In this document: in pieces, positions 1-12,600 of the stretch
Numbering within the stretch: position 1 is the first letter of the stretch
How the letters are laid out: each line of letters starts with the position of its first letter
Origin: Symsagittifera roscoffensis
Taxonomy: Eukaryota > Xenacoelomorpha > Acoela > Convolutidae
DNA: 64,000 nucleotides
Assembly: GCF_963678635.1 (NCBI RefSeq)
Contig: NC_087068.1
Span: forward strand, 36,653,436 to 36,717,435
Direction of reading: 5' to 3'
Made by a program: the position numbers and the translations under genes
Notes under the pieces: generated by a model
What the model saw: the letters and a program-made list of their open reading frames with translations, nothing else
Databases searched by the model: none
What the model was told of the DNA's origin: nothing

Positions 1-276
1 ACATCTAGAAAAGCTGGTCGATAGGAAACAACAAGCGGCCCGCCCCTATATAAACAGTGAACTCTATTCCTATAGCTACAAGTGATTCTCCTGGTAACAA
101 AAAGCATCCGATGCGATCAACAGGCCTAACAAGCTTTATTTTTACAAGCTTTAACGCAATATTTCTGGCAAGAGCAAGAGCCGCAGAATAGATGGTATTC
201 ATCGATCAGCAGGAGTATAAACACATTCGAAATTAAGATGAAGATGGTGAGTTCTGTTTGAAGCTTAAGAACTTAC
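1..276. other. Intron sequence of the LRCH-type gene at the left edge
   Basis: This stretch lies directly beyond the donor site (GTAAGT on the minus strand) of the last visible LRCH-type exon. No convincing exon was found. A minus-strand open frame at about 5-202 is AT-coded, has no good acceptor and shows no calponin-homology features, so I read the stretch as intron, with the rest of the gene outside the window. Confidence 0.5.
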
Positions 277-3200
277 AATTCGCGTGACAACACAATGCGA
301 TTCTTGGATAAAATCATTGCTTCCTGCCATAAAAGCTGGGCTTGAAAGTCGTTTCGGATCGCACGAGGTCGATCTTGTCTTAACCGGAAACTTCGGTGGG
401 AGAACTTGCACTGCGACGCTTTGTATATTGTTCGGTCTCATTGGTGATTGATACCGACGTGCATTCGCCACTGCAGCTTGGCTTGGTTTCGGGGCTGGTT
501 TGGGCGGGATTGCGCGTGACAAAGATGAGGAGGAATTGTAGTTGTTATAACTGTTATTAGAGTTATTGTAGTGAGGAGAGAGATGACCGCCATTATTGCT
601 GATATGTTGGGAGTAGGAAGCGACAAAGGAGTTGTTCTGTTTCAATGTATTAGCAGTTGCAAGGTATCCCTGTAGTACACTGTATGTTCCTTGTTGTTGT
701 TGTAGTTGAATACACCCTGGCACACTTCGTTGTTTTCCGAGTGGAGTTCTGTTATAAGCCTCGTGTTTAGACGAAGAAGGAGAATTGTAAGAAGTAGCTG
801 TTTGTCTTTTGTAGTTAGTGGGTGGGGTGTTCGCAATTGAGTTATCAGACTGAAGGGGTGGGGAGTGAAGGGTTAATGTGTCACAGTCGAATACAATCTA
901 CACAAGACAAAGCAGACAAGCAGTTGTGGTGATTAATATGATTACAGTCAAGTATCAGTTGTTAGTGAAAAGCAGTTAAATTGAAAATCACTTCAAGCAT
1001 TTTAATTGCAAATAAATCGATAGTTTAATACTAATTTAAGCAAAATTACTAATTTTAAAATTGCTTCTGTATTCAAATTTTGTCCTTTCCCTAATTGAAA
1101 TTATGAAAAAAAAAATTAAAAATTCTACCGACAAACATTCGAAGACAAAGATGGTCTTTCATAACAGATTGTGAACTGCAAGTTTCAAATTTTCGACCGC
1201 AAACACTCACCGGACATTTTCTTTCTTCATTGTATGGAACTGCTTCACAAGTAGTCTGTTCTGTTTTCCTCGCATCAAGCGTCCCGTTTTCCGGCGTTTC
1301 ACTGAAGCTGAGAGCATTCGATCTTCTTCTGATAGATGCCAAGATAGCCTCTTCTTCCCCCTCATCCTGGTCATCGTCGTCATCAAAGTTCTCGAAGTCG
1401 GCCAAGTTGATTTCGTCTCGTGCATTCCGACTGCGCACATCTCCATGTCCATTCACTGTCACCAGATTCTTGTGCAGAGGATTTTGGCTAAAACGAGTTA
1501 TTCTGTGACAAAGTTCAAAGCACGATCTGCATCAATTACCCAATTTTTAATATGCGCAGGTATTCAAACATGCAATACTCAAATACTTGAAACAAACCGA
1601 AATAATAGCCTTTCAGTCAGAAAAAACTAACTAATTCACGGTCAAAATAGAACCCTACCGCACAGGTGAATTTTCATTGCTGGCATCTGTCAACGTCGAA
1701 GAAGTGGAATCTACACTGTCATGCGAGGATCTGTTGATCGCCTTGTGATTTGAAGCAGGAGAGGGCATCGATACCCTGCGCGATACATTATCTTTGGATA
1801 TAATCGGATGTTGGGTATTTTGTGTCGTGGAATGGTCCACCTTGTGTTTGGAATGAATTTGAGCACTTTCAAAGCTATTTGACCGTTCTGTAGATTTGAT
1901 ACGGGTTGCCTGGCTGTGTTGTAAAACTTGGCAATCAACCGCACTGTACTTCCTGAAACAGATCTATGGTTCTATCTATTTGCAAATGACACAGCAAATG
2001 AGCTTTCTCTTAATATGAAAGACTCAATTAAACATAGCATACCCTCATCTGAGATAGATGACACTTTTCCCAATATCTCCCAGTTAAAATCTCGAAACAG
2101 AAAACTTTATCCAATTATCAAATTCTAAAACTTTTGCGCTTCATACCGAGCGACCTTACTCTAATTTCGATATCATTAATTAACTTCTGAAATAGCTCTT
2201 GAAAAATCGCTTATAATTTTTCATAAGCTCAACCTAAACAAACCTCGGAACTTCTGTCTTCAAGTTGCTGGCTGCATTGTTCGCATGAACAACAGCAGCT
2301 GTCAGTTGATTAGAGCTCGGGGGTCCGTTGCTGAGACTGTTTGACCTGGTAGTCTTCGTGACGTGGCCTTGGGATGGAAATGATCTGCTGGCCCATGCAT
2401 TGCGCACTAAGCTGCCCTCACTCTCACTCGTCTGGTAGCCAGAGTCACGACTCGAGTTTTTTGCGCCATTTGCACTGAAGCCCCCATGCGAAGCACTACA
2501 AACGCAACACATACTAACTTAAAATAAAATTAAAGCAAAATCACCATTTACCAAAAACGAATCTTTTAAACAAAACTGAGAACTACCAGGATTCGTTCAA
2601 AGCACCCATTGGTGATAGACATAAATTTGGATTTCTTTGTGTCTTCTTCCATATGTAATCTAGCCAGTTTCGATTTGAGTGTTTCGCTGAGATAGATAAT
2701 TTCCTAACTTGATTTTTCAGTAGGATAATTCAAATCCATCTTTCACTAACCCGAAATTGAATGAAGGCTGTGTGTTGTTAGGGTTGGCACTACTGTTAGT
2801 AGTGTTCGGATGCATGAGCAGTCCCAATTTGACTCTTTCAGTGACCTCCTGTTTGGAGAGATAGTTTAGCACGTGTGTCCTGCCTCTCCTCGCGATATGT
2901 AAAGGGGGTGAGTCTAGAGGGTTGTCGTGAACGGATAGTTCCTTCAGACACACTCGCATGCGAGTCAAGGACAGGGGTAGATGTCGCAATCTGTTTACAG
3001 ATATGTCCAGTGTGTGCAGTTCCAGCTTACCCAATTCTGAAACACAATTGTCTGGAGACTATATTTCAAAAAATATACTTAGAAAACTGCGGTTGTAAAC
3101 ATACGGGTTAAACAAATTACGATAATAGGGCCTATTAAAAAGGAGCTCAGGAGCTTGAATGAAAGAAAGTTAGGAGCTTGAATGAAGTTACTCAAAAACG

Positions 3201-5559
3201 CTTCGCCAAAATAAAAAAACGGCGTGGGGGTAGAAACAGGTTGTTTTCAAATAAACAGAGCCAACAGAAAGCTGAAAAATGTCAATTCACTCGATTCAAT
3301 AAGATGGCAAAAAGGCCGACTTTTAAAAAAACGTGAAGAAACAAATATTTCATCTCAATTAATCCAATTCAAAAAACTTGGACGAATAAATATTTTTCTA
3401 CTGGAAATTCTTATAACAAAAATCAACTTTTGAAACTCAAAGACAATCTCGTTTTCTCGACATTTGAACTTTCGGTATTGAAGAGCGTAACTTGGCTTCC
3501 TTTTAGCAAATTAATATCAATTGAAATTAAAAATCAGAAGTCAAACCACCAATAATCAAATTTGAGCGTGAACAACTATTAAGACTTTTCTTTAAAAATC
3601 AAGAAAAACAAGACGGCCTTAATATTTGTCTTCATCTCGTTCATTAATACAAAAGAGTTAAAGTGTAGGTAAACACCTCTAACATGTTTCTACAGCCCTA
3701 TTTTATTTGAATTTTCCAAAAATCGTACCTTCCGGCAGAGTTCTCAATGCATTCTGTCTGAGATTGAGACACCTGAGAGCACTCAGTCTGCAGATCTCAT
3801 CTGGCAGAGTGGTGATCTCGTTGTGACTCACATCCTAAACAAACCCACATGTTCAACAGTTCAAATAGATTTATTGGATTTTTATAGAAAAATGTTTCCG
3901 AAAAGTAATCCAGGCAATCACAGGTGTCATTGCTCCGCTCTACAATTTAAGATTCGCTCTGCAACTCAAGCTTTATTCTGAAGTTCGAGAAGTCATCTCA
4001 ATCGTATATCTTCCACGAGGGAGATTTTGTATTTGCTCGCAAAAGAAATATAAAAAAAACACTAACCAGTTTCTCGAGGTGAGTCAGTCTAGCGATATGT
4101 GGCGTCACTGACGCAATATTATTGCTGCATAAAATTAAAATCTTCAGTCTCGAAATTCTGGATAAGGCCTCTGGCAATTCAGTCAAAAGATTACAGCTGA
4201 AACAGAATAATCAGCTTATTGATTAAGTTTCATTATACAAAACATTTATTAGATCGAAACTTACCTAAGATTGAGAAATTGAAGGTGCACTAGGTTAGAG
4301 ACGAAAGGCGAAATACTACGAATAGAGTTCTTTTCGCAGTTGAGTCCGTTCAGAGACATAAGTTTACAGAGCCCATCGCCCAGTTCGGAGAGACAATTTT
4401 TTGATATGTCTGAAACAGCATCATGTTCGCAGCAAAAAATTGGGTACAGCATACAATGTAAACAATGCAATTGCCATTTGAGCATTTTCAATTTCCGCCA
4501 TTATGTTAGCAAAATTTTTCACGGAAAAAGTCTAAACGATTTCAATAGCCTTGCTAATCGCAAAGGTAAAGATGACTCATCGCACTTACCGACAAATCTA
4601 GTATCGCTGAGTTTGTCACCAGCAGCGAAGTAGACTTCATTTGGCACAGCGGAGAGAGACCTGTTGGCGAGAGCGAGCACCGAAGAGTCCTCTGCCTCTG
4701 AGATCTTCTTGTTAATCGGGATCATCACTAGAGGCGCAGAGGAGGACAATGTACCCTGCTGCCCGTGGCCCAACCTCATCCCGTAACCTGTTCAACACAG
4801 AGGAGAAGTCACAATTCGCAAGAACAAACAAAAACAATGAATCACCCAAAAAAGTTTCAAGATGATTTTGACCCAACGATGACGCTCAATACTCTCAGAA
4901 CTTTGCTCAGATTTTAATCTAAGTACATAAATACTGCCACTCATTCGAAATAAAACATAAGCAGACAAATAGACAAATATGCCGATAATTTTTTTGAAAC
5001 GGTTATTTCCTAGAAGAAAAAAAACAAGTCCAGTCAGATTCGGACCCAGACCTTTGCCGTCCCAGGCGCATTCGTTACCTCCAGACCAAGTATGACGGAG
5101 ACGCAAAGAAATTTGAATTTTTTATGACCTGAACATAAATTCACCATTTGTAATTTTGACCATTCTGTGAACAACGTTAGCAACTGATTGCAATACCCAT
5201 TCTAATCTTTGTTGTTATTCTAGTATTTTAAGGTCCTACTTAGCAGCTATGCCATAGACCAGGACAGTACATTAAACAGAACAGTTAACCTGAAAAAAGC
5301 CTACATTCTGATTTGATCCACTTGCTAATTGGGAGCTTAATCCAATCACAAGTTTCTACTGCCTTTATCAATACAACCGATATCCTAGGAGTACTGAAGT
5401 GAAACTATTCTAACCTTGTATTGTGCTTGTGCTATGCGGCACATTGGACGCTGAGGATGTTAAAGGCGGAGACAGAAGGGAAGTGCCTGGGTTAGAGAGA
5501 TTGGTGGGTCGTACAGCGCCCAGCGATGGCAACCGGGGTCCGTCTTCGAGTAAGGCCAT
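277..5559 (-). CDS. LRCH-type leucine-rich repeat protein (ten exons, 3' part outside window)
   Basis: I chained ten minus-strand exons by GT-AG borders and matching phases: 5559-5415 (ATG), 4787-4590, 4409-4265, 4196-4067, 3834-3729, 3036-2751, 2495-2244, 1952-1659, 1487-1211 and 849-277. Together they give 802 codons, still open. After a Ser/Pro-rich N-terminus comes an LSDTRF-DIS segment and a run of about eight leucine-rich repeats (for example LNLSCNLLTELPEAL, LDVSHNEITTLP, LDISVNRLRHLP). A cap follows (HDNPLDSPP...GRTHVLNYL), the layout typical of the LRCH family, which are cortical scaffold proteins. The rest is low-complexity: an SSRDSGYQTSESE stretch, an acidic D/E run and an Asn/Ser/Pro-rich region. 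The calponin-homology domain usual at the LRCH C-terminus is not in the window. Intron-spanning codons reconstitute LRR consensus residues, which supports the chain. The ATG at 5559 opens the first exon; a further exon upstream is possible. Subfamily assignment is inference from pattern. Confidence 0.82.
3430..3595 (+). repeat. Dispersed AT-rich repeat, copy in LRCH-type intron
   Basis: The right half (about 3490-3592) shares a diverged core with copies near 7000, 8900, 12300 and 15850: a CTTCCTTTTA block, then GAAGTCAAACC, then TCAAATTTGAGC, then GAGACTTTTC-like sequence. The lead-in (CTCGTTTTCTCG) is also shared. There is no coding capacity. The family is unnamed; it is defined here by eye. 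Confidence 0.5.
5033..5205 (-). repeat. tRNA-derived SINE-like repeat, copy 1
   Basis: About 170 bp are shared with 14285-14470. On the minus strand the segment reads like a diverged tRNA: an A-box-like TGGTCTGGAGGTAACGA, then GCGCCTGGGACGGCAAAGG, then a B-box-like GGTCCGAATC. The homologous copy keeps the same order, and the similarity extends for about 100 bp beyond the tRNA-like part. It lies in intron 1 of the LRCH-type gene (4788-5414). It is probably a fossil SINE and not a working tRNA gene. Confidence 0.55.
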
Positions 5560-6824
5560 GATTTCTTCTCATGTCAGTCAGCATAGACACGCGATTTGAT
5601 CACATTGGTATCTACACACATCTCACTTTTCCTCATCATAACTTTTCTGAAAATTGTAACAATAAAACTGGTGTAACAAGAAAATTTTGACCGGAAACGC
5701 GCGCCCAGAAACGCATTTTTTTTTCCTCAAAAAGTTTCCAACAAAGGCCCAAAAACGGAATTTATGACCTGCCTTTTTGCCTGTGACGCAGAAAATTTTG
5801 TCTTAAGAGCAGTTGACAAAAATTTCGATAATTTTTTGAAAAATTCCCCACGAGAAAATCGTAGATCCGCCCATGCTCATTCGTCCATTCCAAGCCAAAC
5901 GCCAAAGAGCCTGGCAGAACATGGATGCCTGCATCATAGATACAGGTGGCAACACTATTTTATTAGGCCGATTGAGCGTATGCCATTTAAGTCCCCATAC
6001 TAGGAGACATGGATAAAAAAACGTGGCCTCGCAATATAGCCCCACTTGCTGAATGATACCAACCCAATTTGAAAAATTCAAGCTCCACTTGTTTAAAGAC
6101 ACTGACCCAGTTTAAAAAAAATGGTGAAGTAAGTTACTTTTTATTCCGCTGGAAACTAACTTAAAAACAAAAAGTGAAGAGCAAACTTTTAATCCATTTC
6201 CACTTTTGTTCTCGGAAATCATAACTTGAACTCTTGTTGGAATATCAATTTTGTCGAACGGTTCCTTAAGTGTCGAACGGTTCCTTAAGTGTGCCTTCTA
6301 ATTTAGCCGAAAAAGGAGCAATTTAAAAATCTGCCTAGACATTTTCGAAAATTGATTTGATTCGAACTTTTTTGAAAAGCTCAAGAACTCAATTACTATT
6401 CAACAAATTCTTGAAGAAATAAAATTAGGTAGACGCTGAATAAGCCATAAATTTTGAGTATTATGCGAGATTGAATCCCAAAGTTCCGGAAATGACTGCT
6501 TTTGGGGCGGAAATGACTGTTTTATAGGCGGAAGTTTCTGAGGCGGAAATAGCTGGTCACGTAATTTCACTACTTTAGAATTATCTGCTGATGGAAACGA
6601 GAATTTTGAAAATTGGTTGAATATAACAAAGTATAGTCAGCACTCGTAGACTTTAGCGCGACTAGACGCGCAAGTGAACCTTAAAAAATTAGAATGCGGC
6701 CAAACACCTTTCACAAAATGCATAGCCAACAGACAGTTGGAAAAGAGTCAATGAACGCAAGTAAACTTACTTGTTTTTTTTGAAACTTTCGAGTTTCAAA
6801 GAAGAAAATAAATGCCCTTAAAGC

Positions 6825-7110
6825 TCATTGAATTTCTGGAACAATTTACGATTGGCGTTTTTAAAATAAAACCAACCCATTTTGAAAAAAAAACGATCAA
6901 TAAAACAAAATTTTTTAGTTCGCTGGAAACTAAATACCACTTACGAAACTAGAAGACGATCACGTTTCTCGTGGTCTTTACATTTTAGCTGTTCGAAAGT
7001 GCAATTTGTCTTTCTTTTAACAAAAAAGATTAAGTAAACTTACAACGAAATCAAAACTCAAACCACAAAAAAAAAAATTTGAGCTTGAACAAATTTCGAG
7101 ACTTTCCCTC
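6825..7110 (+). repeat. Dispersed AT-rich repeat, intergenic full-length copy
   Basis: This copy follows the full order of the family: GAATTTCTGGAACAATTTA, an ACCCATTTTGA block, TTCGCTGGAAACTAA, a CGATCACGTTTCTCG block, TCTTTCTTTTA, TCAAACCAC, TTTGAGCTTGAACAAA and GAGACTTTCC. The closest relative in the window is at 15600-15885. Confidence 0.55.
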
Positions 7111-8734
7111 ATAAAAACTGACATGTTTTTTCAAAAACCTTCAACTTTTGAATTTCGAAGAAAAAAAGATGGACTTATAGCTCTTTGAATTTGTAGAACA
7201 ATTTATGATGGACACTTTGTTGAAATTAACCCAATTTGAGAAAAATGGATCAATAGGCAAAACTATTATTTCGCTGAGAAATCTGATTATTAATTTCTTT
7301 TCGCTTTTTTAATTAAGAGTGAAACAAATCATCCGTACACTGTTTCGATAAATTTGCTAAAAAATGGTTTACAGCGAGAAAAATTAAAATGTCAACTTTT
7401 TCGCACTAAAACTAATTACAATTTATCATATCTTTATTTAATTCTTTTTGTTTTCGAAGAGGACGAAAACTGATTCTTAAAATTCCAAAAACTAAAAAAG
7501 GCTTCAAATAGGAAAATTCATTAGCAGTATTTAGCAGACAAGTTAAATTTCTAGCCCAAAAGTCATGGGCAACATGGGTTCATTTCTTGAAAAACGAGTG
7601 ATTTTCTCATAAACGTCGTTGACTGAAAATCTAATTATTGCTTCAAACTTGCTCGTGACGAGTGTACAAAAAAAACATATTTCGCGATCACAACCGAAGA
7701 GCAATGAGATGCACAAAAATTTGAGGAAAAAAATAAACAGCAGACATCTGGAAAAATGTCAATGAACACTTGGAAGCAGAACAAAATACCATTTTTTAAA
7801 AATACATCACACCTTTAATTTAGTGAACATTTTATGATTCAGTATTTTGATACACAGGCAAAGCAAAATTTTGCCCTACTAGCAATACATCACAAACATT
7901 TCACTGCAATTTAGTAGACAGAAAAGTAGACGAAATCTATCAAACAGAACATTCATTAAAAAAATTGAAAAAAGACAATCTCTACCAAATTTTTCAGAAA
8001 CAAAATTTTTATTAGAGCAAACAAAATTTTTTATAAACTATTACCAAAAAAAACTAGAAAGCTTTAAACTCGAGATTTTTCAAATCGACTCAAGCTAAAG
8101 CACAAACGCATGAAAATCTATTGCCACCCTCGAAACAGGTCATTACGCCGCTTTTAAGCTCGCTAGTGTAAACACATTGGATAAAAGAATTTAAGACGAA
8201 GAGCCTTGAACCGCAAATGATACAGAATCGTATCTATTGAATTGACAAATTACTGAAATAAATCAAAACTATATTCAGTTCTAGGAAAACCAATTTCAAT
8301 CTGACAAAAACTTCAGGCTGTGCAAACACAGCCGATAAAATCAAGCACGCTTATGATAGATTAACATTGATTTTTCCGGGAAAAAAACTCTTTCATAACA
8401 GTTTGACAAATTGACAAATTTATTTTAAAATTCGAAATTTTAGTGTCAGCACGTAAATGAAGCTGCGAATTGAAAAAAAATTTTGGAAACTGCGCTTTTT
8501 AACTTTTCTCCTCCAATCAAGCATTTCTATTATTTGAGGGTGGAACTTGCCTTCCATTAAGCAAATGAAATTGAGGTTAACTCAGAAAGAAATCAGAAGT
8601 AAAGCGCGAAAAGCCAACCTTCAGCAATAAAAACTGGAAAACAGAGGCAACAGAAAGCCTCGCATTGCTTAAGATACAAATAAATAAGCCAATGCCAATG
8701 TTAAGGATAAAAATTCATATTTTTCAAAAATTTC

Positions 8735-8965
8735 GAAGCATTCGCAAAATCATTGGCAAAAATTTGGATCAATAGGTACCTTTTATTCCGTTTAAAAATC
8801 CGAATAGTTGAATTCACTTCCGAAACTAAGTCATTCACGTTTCCACGCCAAATAATATTTCTTTTTTCGTTATTGAAGAGTGCATTTTGACTTCCTTTTA
8901 GCTTGAAAACTTGAAGAAAAAAATCAATCCACAAAAAAAAAGATTTGAGCGGGATCAAATTTTAC
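8735..8965 (+). repeat. Dispersed AT-rich repeat, intergenic copy
   Basis: It contains GGATCAATAGG, TTTTATTCCG, CATTCACGTTTC, GACTTCCTTTTAG and GATTTGAGCGGGATCAAA in the same order as the copies at 6825 and 15600, with many substitutions and small indels. It is non-coding. Confidence 0.5.
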
Positions 8966-9689
8966 GCGGAGGCTGAGCTGCAGCCATCACTCACAAAATA
9001 TTAAAAACAAAAAGAAAACAAAATTTTTTAAAATGTCGAAAAAATAGGTCTACCAAAATGTTCGTATATCTCGACAAAAGTTCATTCTAGGCAAACAAGC
9101 CAAGCAAAACAAAACATTTGATTATTAATTTAGCAACGGAACAAAAAGCACGAAGAGGAAACAAGACCATCAATCTTTGAGCCGAAAAGTTCAAAAAATT
9201 TGAATATATAAAAACTTTGAAGTTTTAATCCCTCCTGAAACTACAATTAACAACACTTGCACTTGCGACCACGATGCAAGTTGTTAACAGCACAAGCAAA
9301 ACCCGCGATGAAGTAACTAGGCCGACAAAACTTGAGCAGAAAAACGAAAGTCCGGCAAATCAAAAGCGACCACGTTTTTACCTCTAGGCAAAATGAGAAC
9401 GAGCCTGGAAGTTGTTAAGGCTCAATAATAAAGCAAGTAAGATTTGTAAGAAAGAAAGTTGTTCACGGGAAAAAAGTCTAGTTCCAGGAAACATTTTCGC
9501 CTGCAAAACAAGATTCGTTTGTGAAAATCAGAATCTCCCAATAAATGTCTAGCAAATTCATTCAAGCTCACAGGTTTCTTTTGAAAACAGAGAAAGGGAG
9601 TTGCAATTACTGTAAACGTGGTTCAAAAGTGTTGCCACCATATTTCGCAATTTCATTTTGCTCAATAAATTAAATTTGGTATTAAATGA

Positions 9690-12600
9690 TCACTTGTAAT
9701 TTTTATTTTTGTTGAGGAGTGCACATGCTACTATTACAGCTATGATTAGAGTAGCTATTACAATTAAGGTCAGAACTACAACTCCGACCAGAAGCAAATC
9801 GAAGTAGAATTTCAACAGCTCTTCTGTCCCTTTCTTATTTCCATCTTCAGCACAGCCCTTGTACAACTCCTGATGCTCCGGGATTTCCAAGTCAGCTTCC
9901 GTAAAGCTCTTGTCTAATATTTTCTTCGAATCTACAAATTCGTCCAATCCTTGACAACAAGTCAGCGGATGACTATAGTTTTGGAAATCTAATAAAAAAA
10001 AAATTCAAATCAGGAAAAAATCATCATTAAATTTTATGGTGTTTTGCGCAGGTACAATTATAACATCGTTCAATCAGCTCAAAAAGTCAATCAGCTCAAG
10101 AATCCTTTGTAATCGAAAGTTAATAATAAAATTAACCCAAATTGAGAAAACTGCATTAAAACCGCCGGAAATTATTTTGAATAGTTCGTTCATTAACATT
10201 CAAAAAAGACCATGCGACAAATTTTCCATGAGTAGCCAGAACTCATTCACCAACTCATCTATAATTCATAAATGCACTCACGGCTTCTTTTCAAAGTTGC
10301 AATCAGAAAAAAATTACAACAGCTTAGACAAGGCTCTACTCACTGATTTCCTTAAATTCACAAAAATTTACCTGAACTGCACCATTACAGGAAAATAAAG
10401 ACATGATTTCAAAACTTTGATCAAATCAAAAAGTCCATGCTGTGGCACCTAAGCCTACAAAGTTAGCAGAAATACGATAGGCGAACAAATTGATCTACTT
10501 CCTCTGCGCCAAATCGGATTGACATTTAGCTGGTGCTTGATATGCTAAAATAGTGAGGTGTCCGTCCACAAGATCTCAGGGAACAAAAATTTTTCAGAAA
10601 AAAGGATAGCCGGTTCTCGGGCTAGTAGCCCAGAATGTTTCAACCACACTGTTTAAAAAATCCCGTTGAAATGTTTTTTTTTTGGAAAAGATCTATAAAA
10701 TTAAGTAAATTAATAGAATGAGAGATAAACATAGCTAAAATATTGGTAAAACTAAGGTCAGCTTGCTTGTTAATATTGTCAGAGGTCAGCTGATATTCAG
10801 AAATTGTCTAATTGAGACTGCGATCAAAATTCAGGTCAAGGCACGAGGAATTTTGAATTTTTAGTACGAACATTAAGTACAAGGGTTTTAATGCGATACC
10901 ACGCTTGACTTCCTACAACTTTACTTTGAGTTAGTCAAGATATCGCGTTTTTTATCAAAATTTTGAAAAACTTATACAACATATATTCTTGGAATTTAAA
11001 TTTTTGCTATTTCTTTTTCTTCAGGGATTAATAGCAAACAAATTGCCTTGAAACTGAAAGTACACAACAAATTGGCAATGCATTCTGAAGCGAAAAAAAG
11101 ATAGAATGAAAAACTGAGTTTACGCCAGAGGTAGCTTTCTCATAGAGTAAATTCAGATGAGGTACACCGTCTGTTCGTCATCTTATTTTCGGCCGGATAG
11201 ATTCGTGCAACTTCTTAGTCTAATATCAATCTAAATCTTACTCTTATATGTCCTAGTCTCAATAGGTCTAGTGTATCCTGTTATTTGCGGGTTAGGTTTA
11301 TGGAACTGGTCCAAAGGAGAACAACTGTCTTATAAGATTTATTCAAATTGTTCTGGTGCTGAAACTACAAGTAGTTTCAGCACTACAAATAATTACCAGT
11401 GTTAGTTATGGAATATGATTGGTTAGTTAGTAATATTTTATAGGGATAGTTTAATCAATAATATAATTGGTTATAAATACTAGTTTAGAACTGGTTCCAA
11501 AACAATTTGAAAATAGCTGAGAAACTTATAGGACGAGGAATATAAAAAAATGAATAAAAAATAAAGTTCGTTAACCTCATCGTTGGGTTTTATCAGACTA
11601 TAGTCAAGCTTTCCAATTTCTGCCTGAAAATATGACCTTCAAGTTCCTTCTACGTTTCGATATACTTTTATTTAAAAAAACCAAGATCTTGATCGATCGA
11701 ATCTTGAGAGCATTTCATCGTTGCAGAGTAGCAAAGAAAAAGGTTCTTGCGTGTGCAATGCTGTGTTATTGAAATAATAGTGAAATTTTCACCTAACTTA
11801 TTAGAACTAATTTATAAATATTAATGCGGATGATAACTTTTATTTCTGTGTTTTGACCAAGGGTAGACTCTAAATCGGCATAACTTATGACTCTGTCTAT
11901 CCTCTCCATTGTAGTGCTTGCCTTTGTTGATTTAAAAAACATTGTTCTACTATTTTTGGAATTAAAAAATTCGCTGAAAAAAAAGGCAATAGGAAGAGAG
12001 TAAAAAACCTAAGGAAAGAGAAAAAATGATTCATTTAATTTTTAACATTCTTAGCTTCGAATTTCAACAAGCTTTCATGGCGGACTTTTTTTCATAAAAC
12101 TGATTCAATTAATGAAGACTAGTTCAAAGAGCATATTATTCCGCTCGGAGTTCTGAATTTTAAAATCCACTTTCAAATTAATGGTAATCCACGAGTTTTT
12201 GCGCCATTTCAACTTTCGTTTTTGGTGAGCGGAAGATTCTTTCCTTTTATTAAAATAAAACGAAATAAACTTAAAATGAAAACAGAAGTCAAACCGCGGA
12301 AAATCAAACTTAAGCGCGAACAAACTCTGAGACTTTTCCTAAAACAATTAACAAAAAACATGATTTAAAAAGCGAGAAGTCACTCCCCGTTCATCTACAC
12401 TTTGTTGATCAACGCTAGAGTAAATTTGAAAATCATAATATCAGCTCTGTTTTCATCATCGGAAGAAATTTCAAAATCAGGCTAAAATTCATTAACAGAT
12501 GACTGGTTTGTACGATTTTCGGCGACACGAAGTCCCAAAACCATGCTGCTGCTGATAAAAATATACTTGCAATCAAAGTTTCACATTCAGCGTTAAGTTG

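Larger units (their letters stand above)
5560..9689. other. Intergenic AT-rich region without recognised genes
   Basis: This lies between the LRCH-type start and the tetraspanin stop. No open frame shows homology or splice-compatible coding structure. It holds several diverged copies of the dispersed AT-rich repeat (about 6100-6300, 6825-7110, 7180-7330, 8500-8640 and 8735-8965) and homopolymer A/T runs. A short exact tandem repeat (GTCGAACGGTTCCTTAA, twice) occurs near 6255-6290. The LRCH-type promoter should lie just upstream of 5559 but no clear element was identified. Confidence 0.55.

Noticed and set aside
5-202. Minus-strand 65-codon open frame that could continue the LRCH-type gene
   Set aside because: No acceptor of the quality seen at the other exons and no calponin-homology features in any frame; the donor at 276 suggests intron.
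5033-5110. Functional tRNA gene on the minus strand
   Set aside because: The arms do not pair well and the sequence is shared as part of a longer repeat.
10036-10398. 120-codon plus-strand ORF in the tetraspanin intron
   Set aside because: AT-driven composition, no recognisable domain, no splice or promoter context; likely chance.
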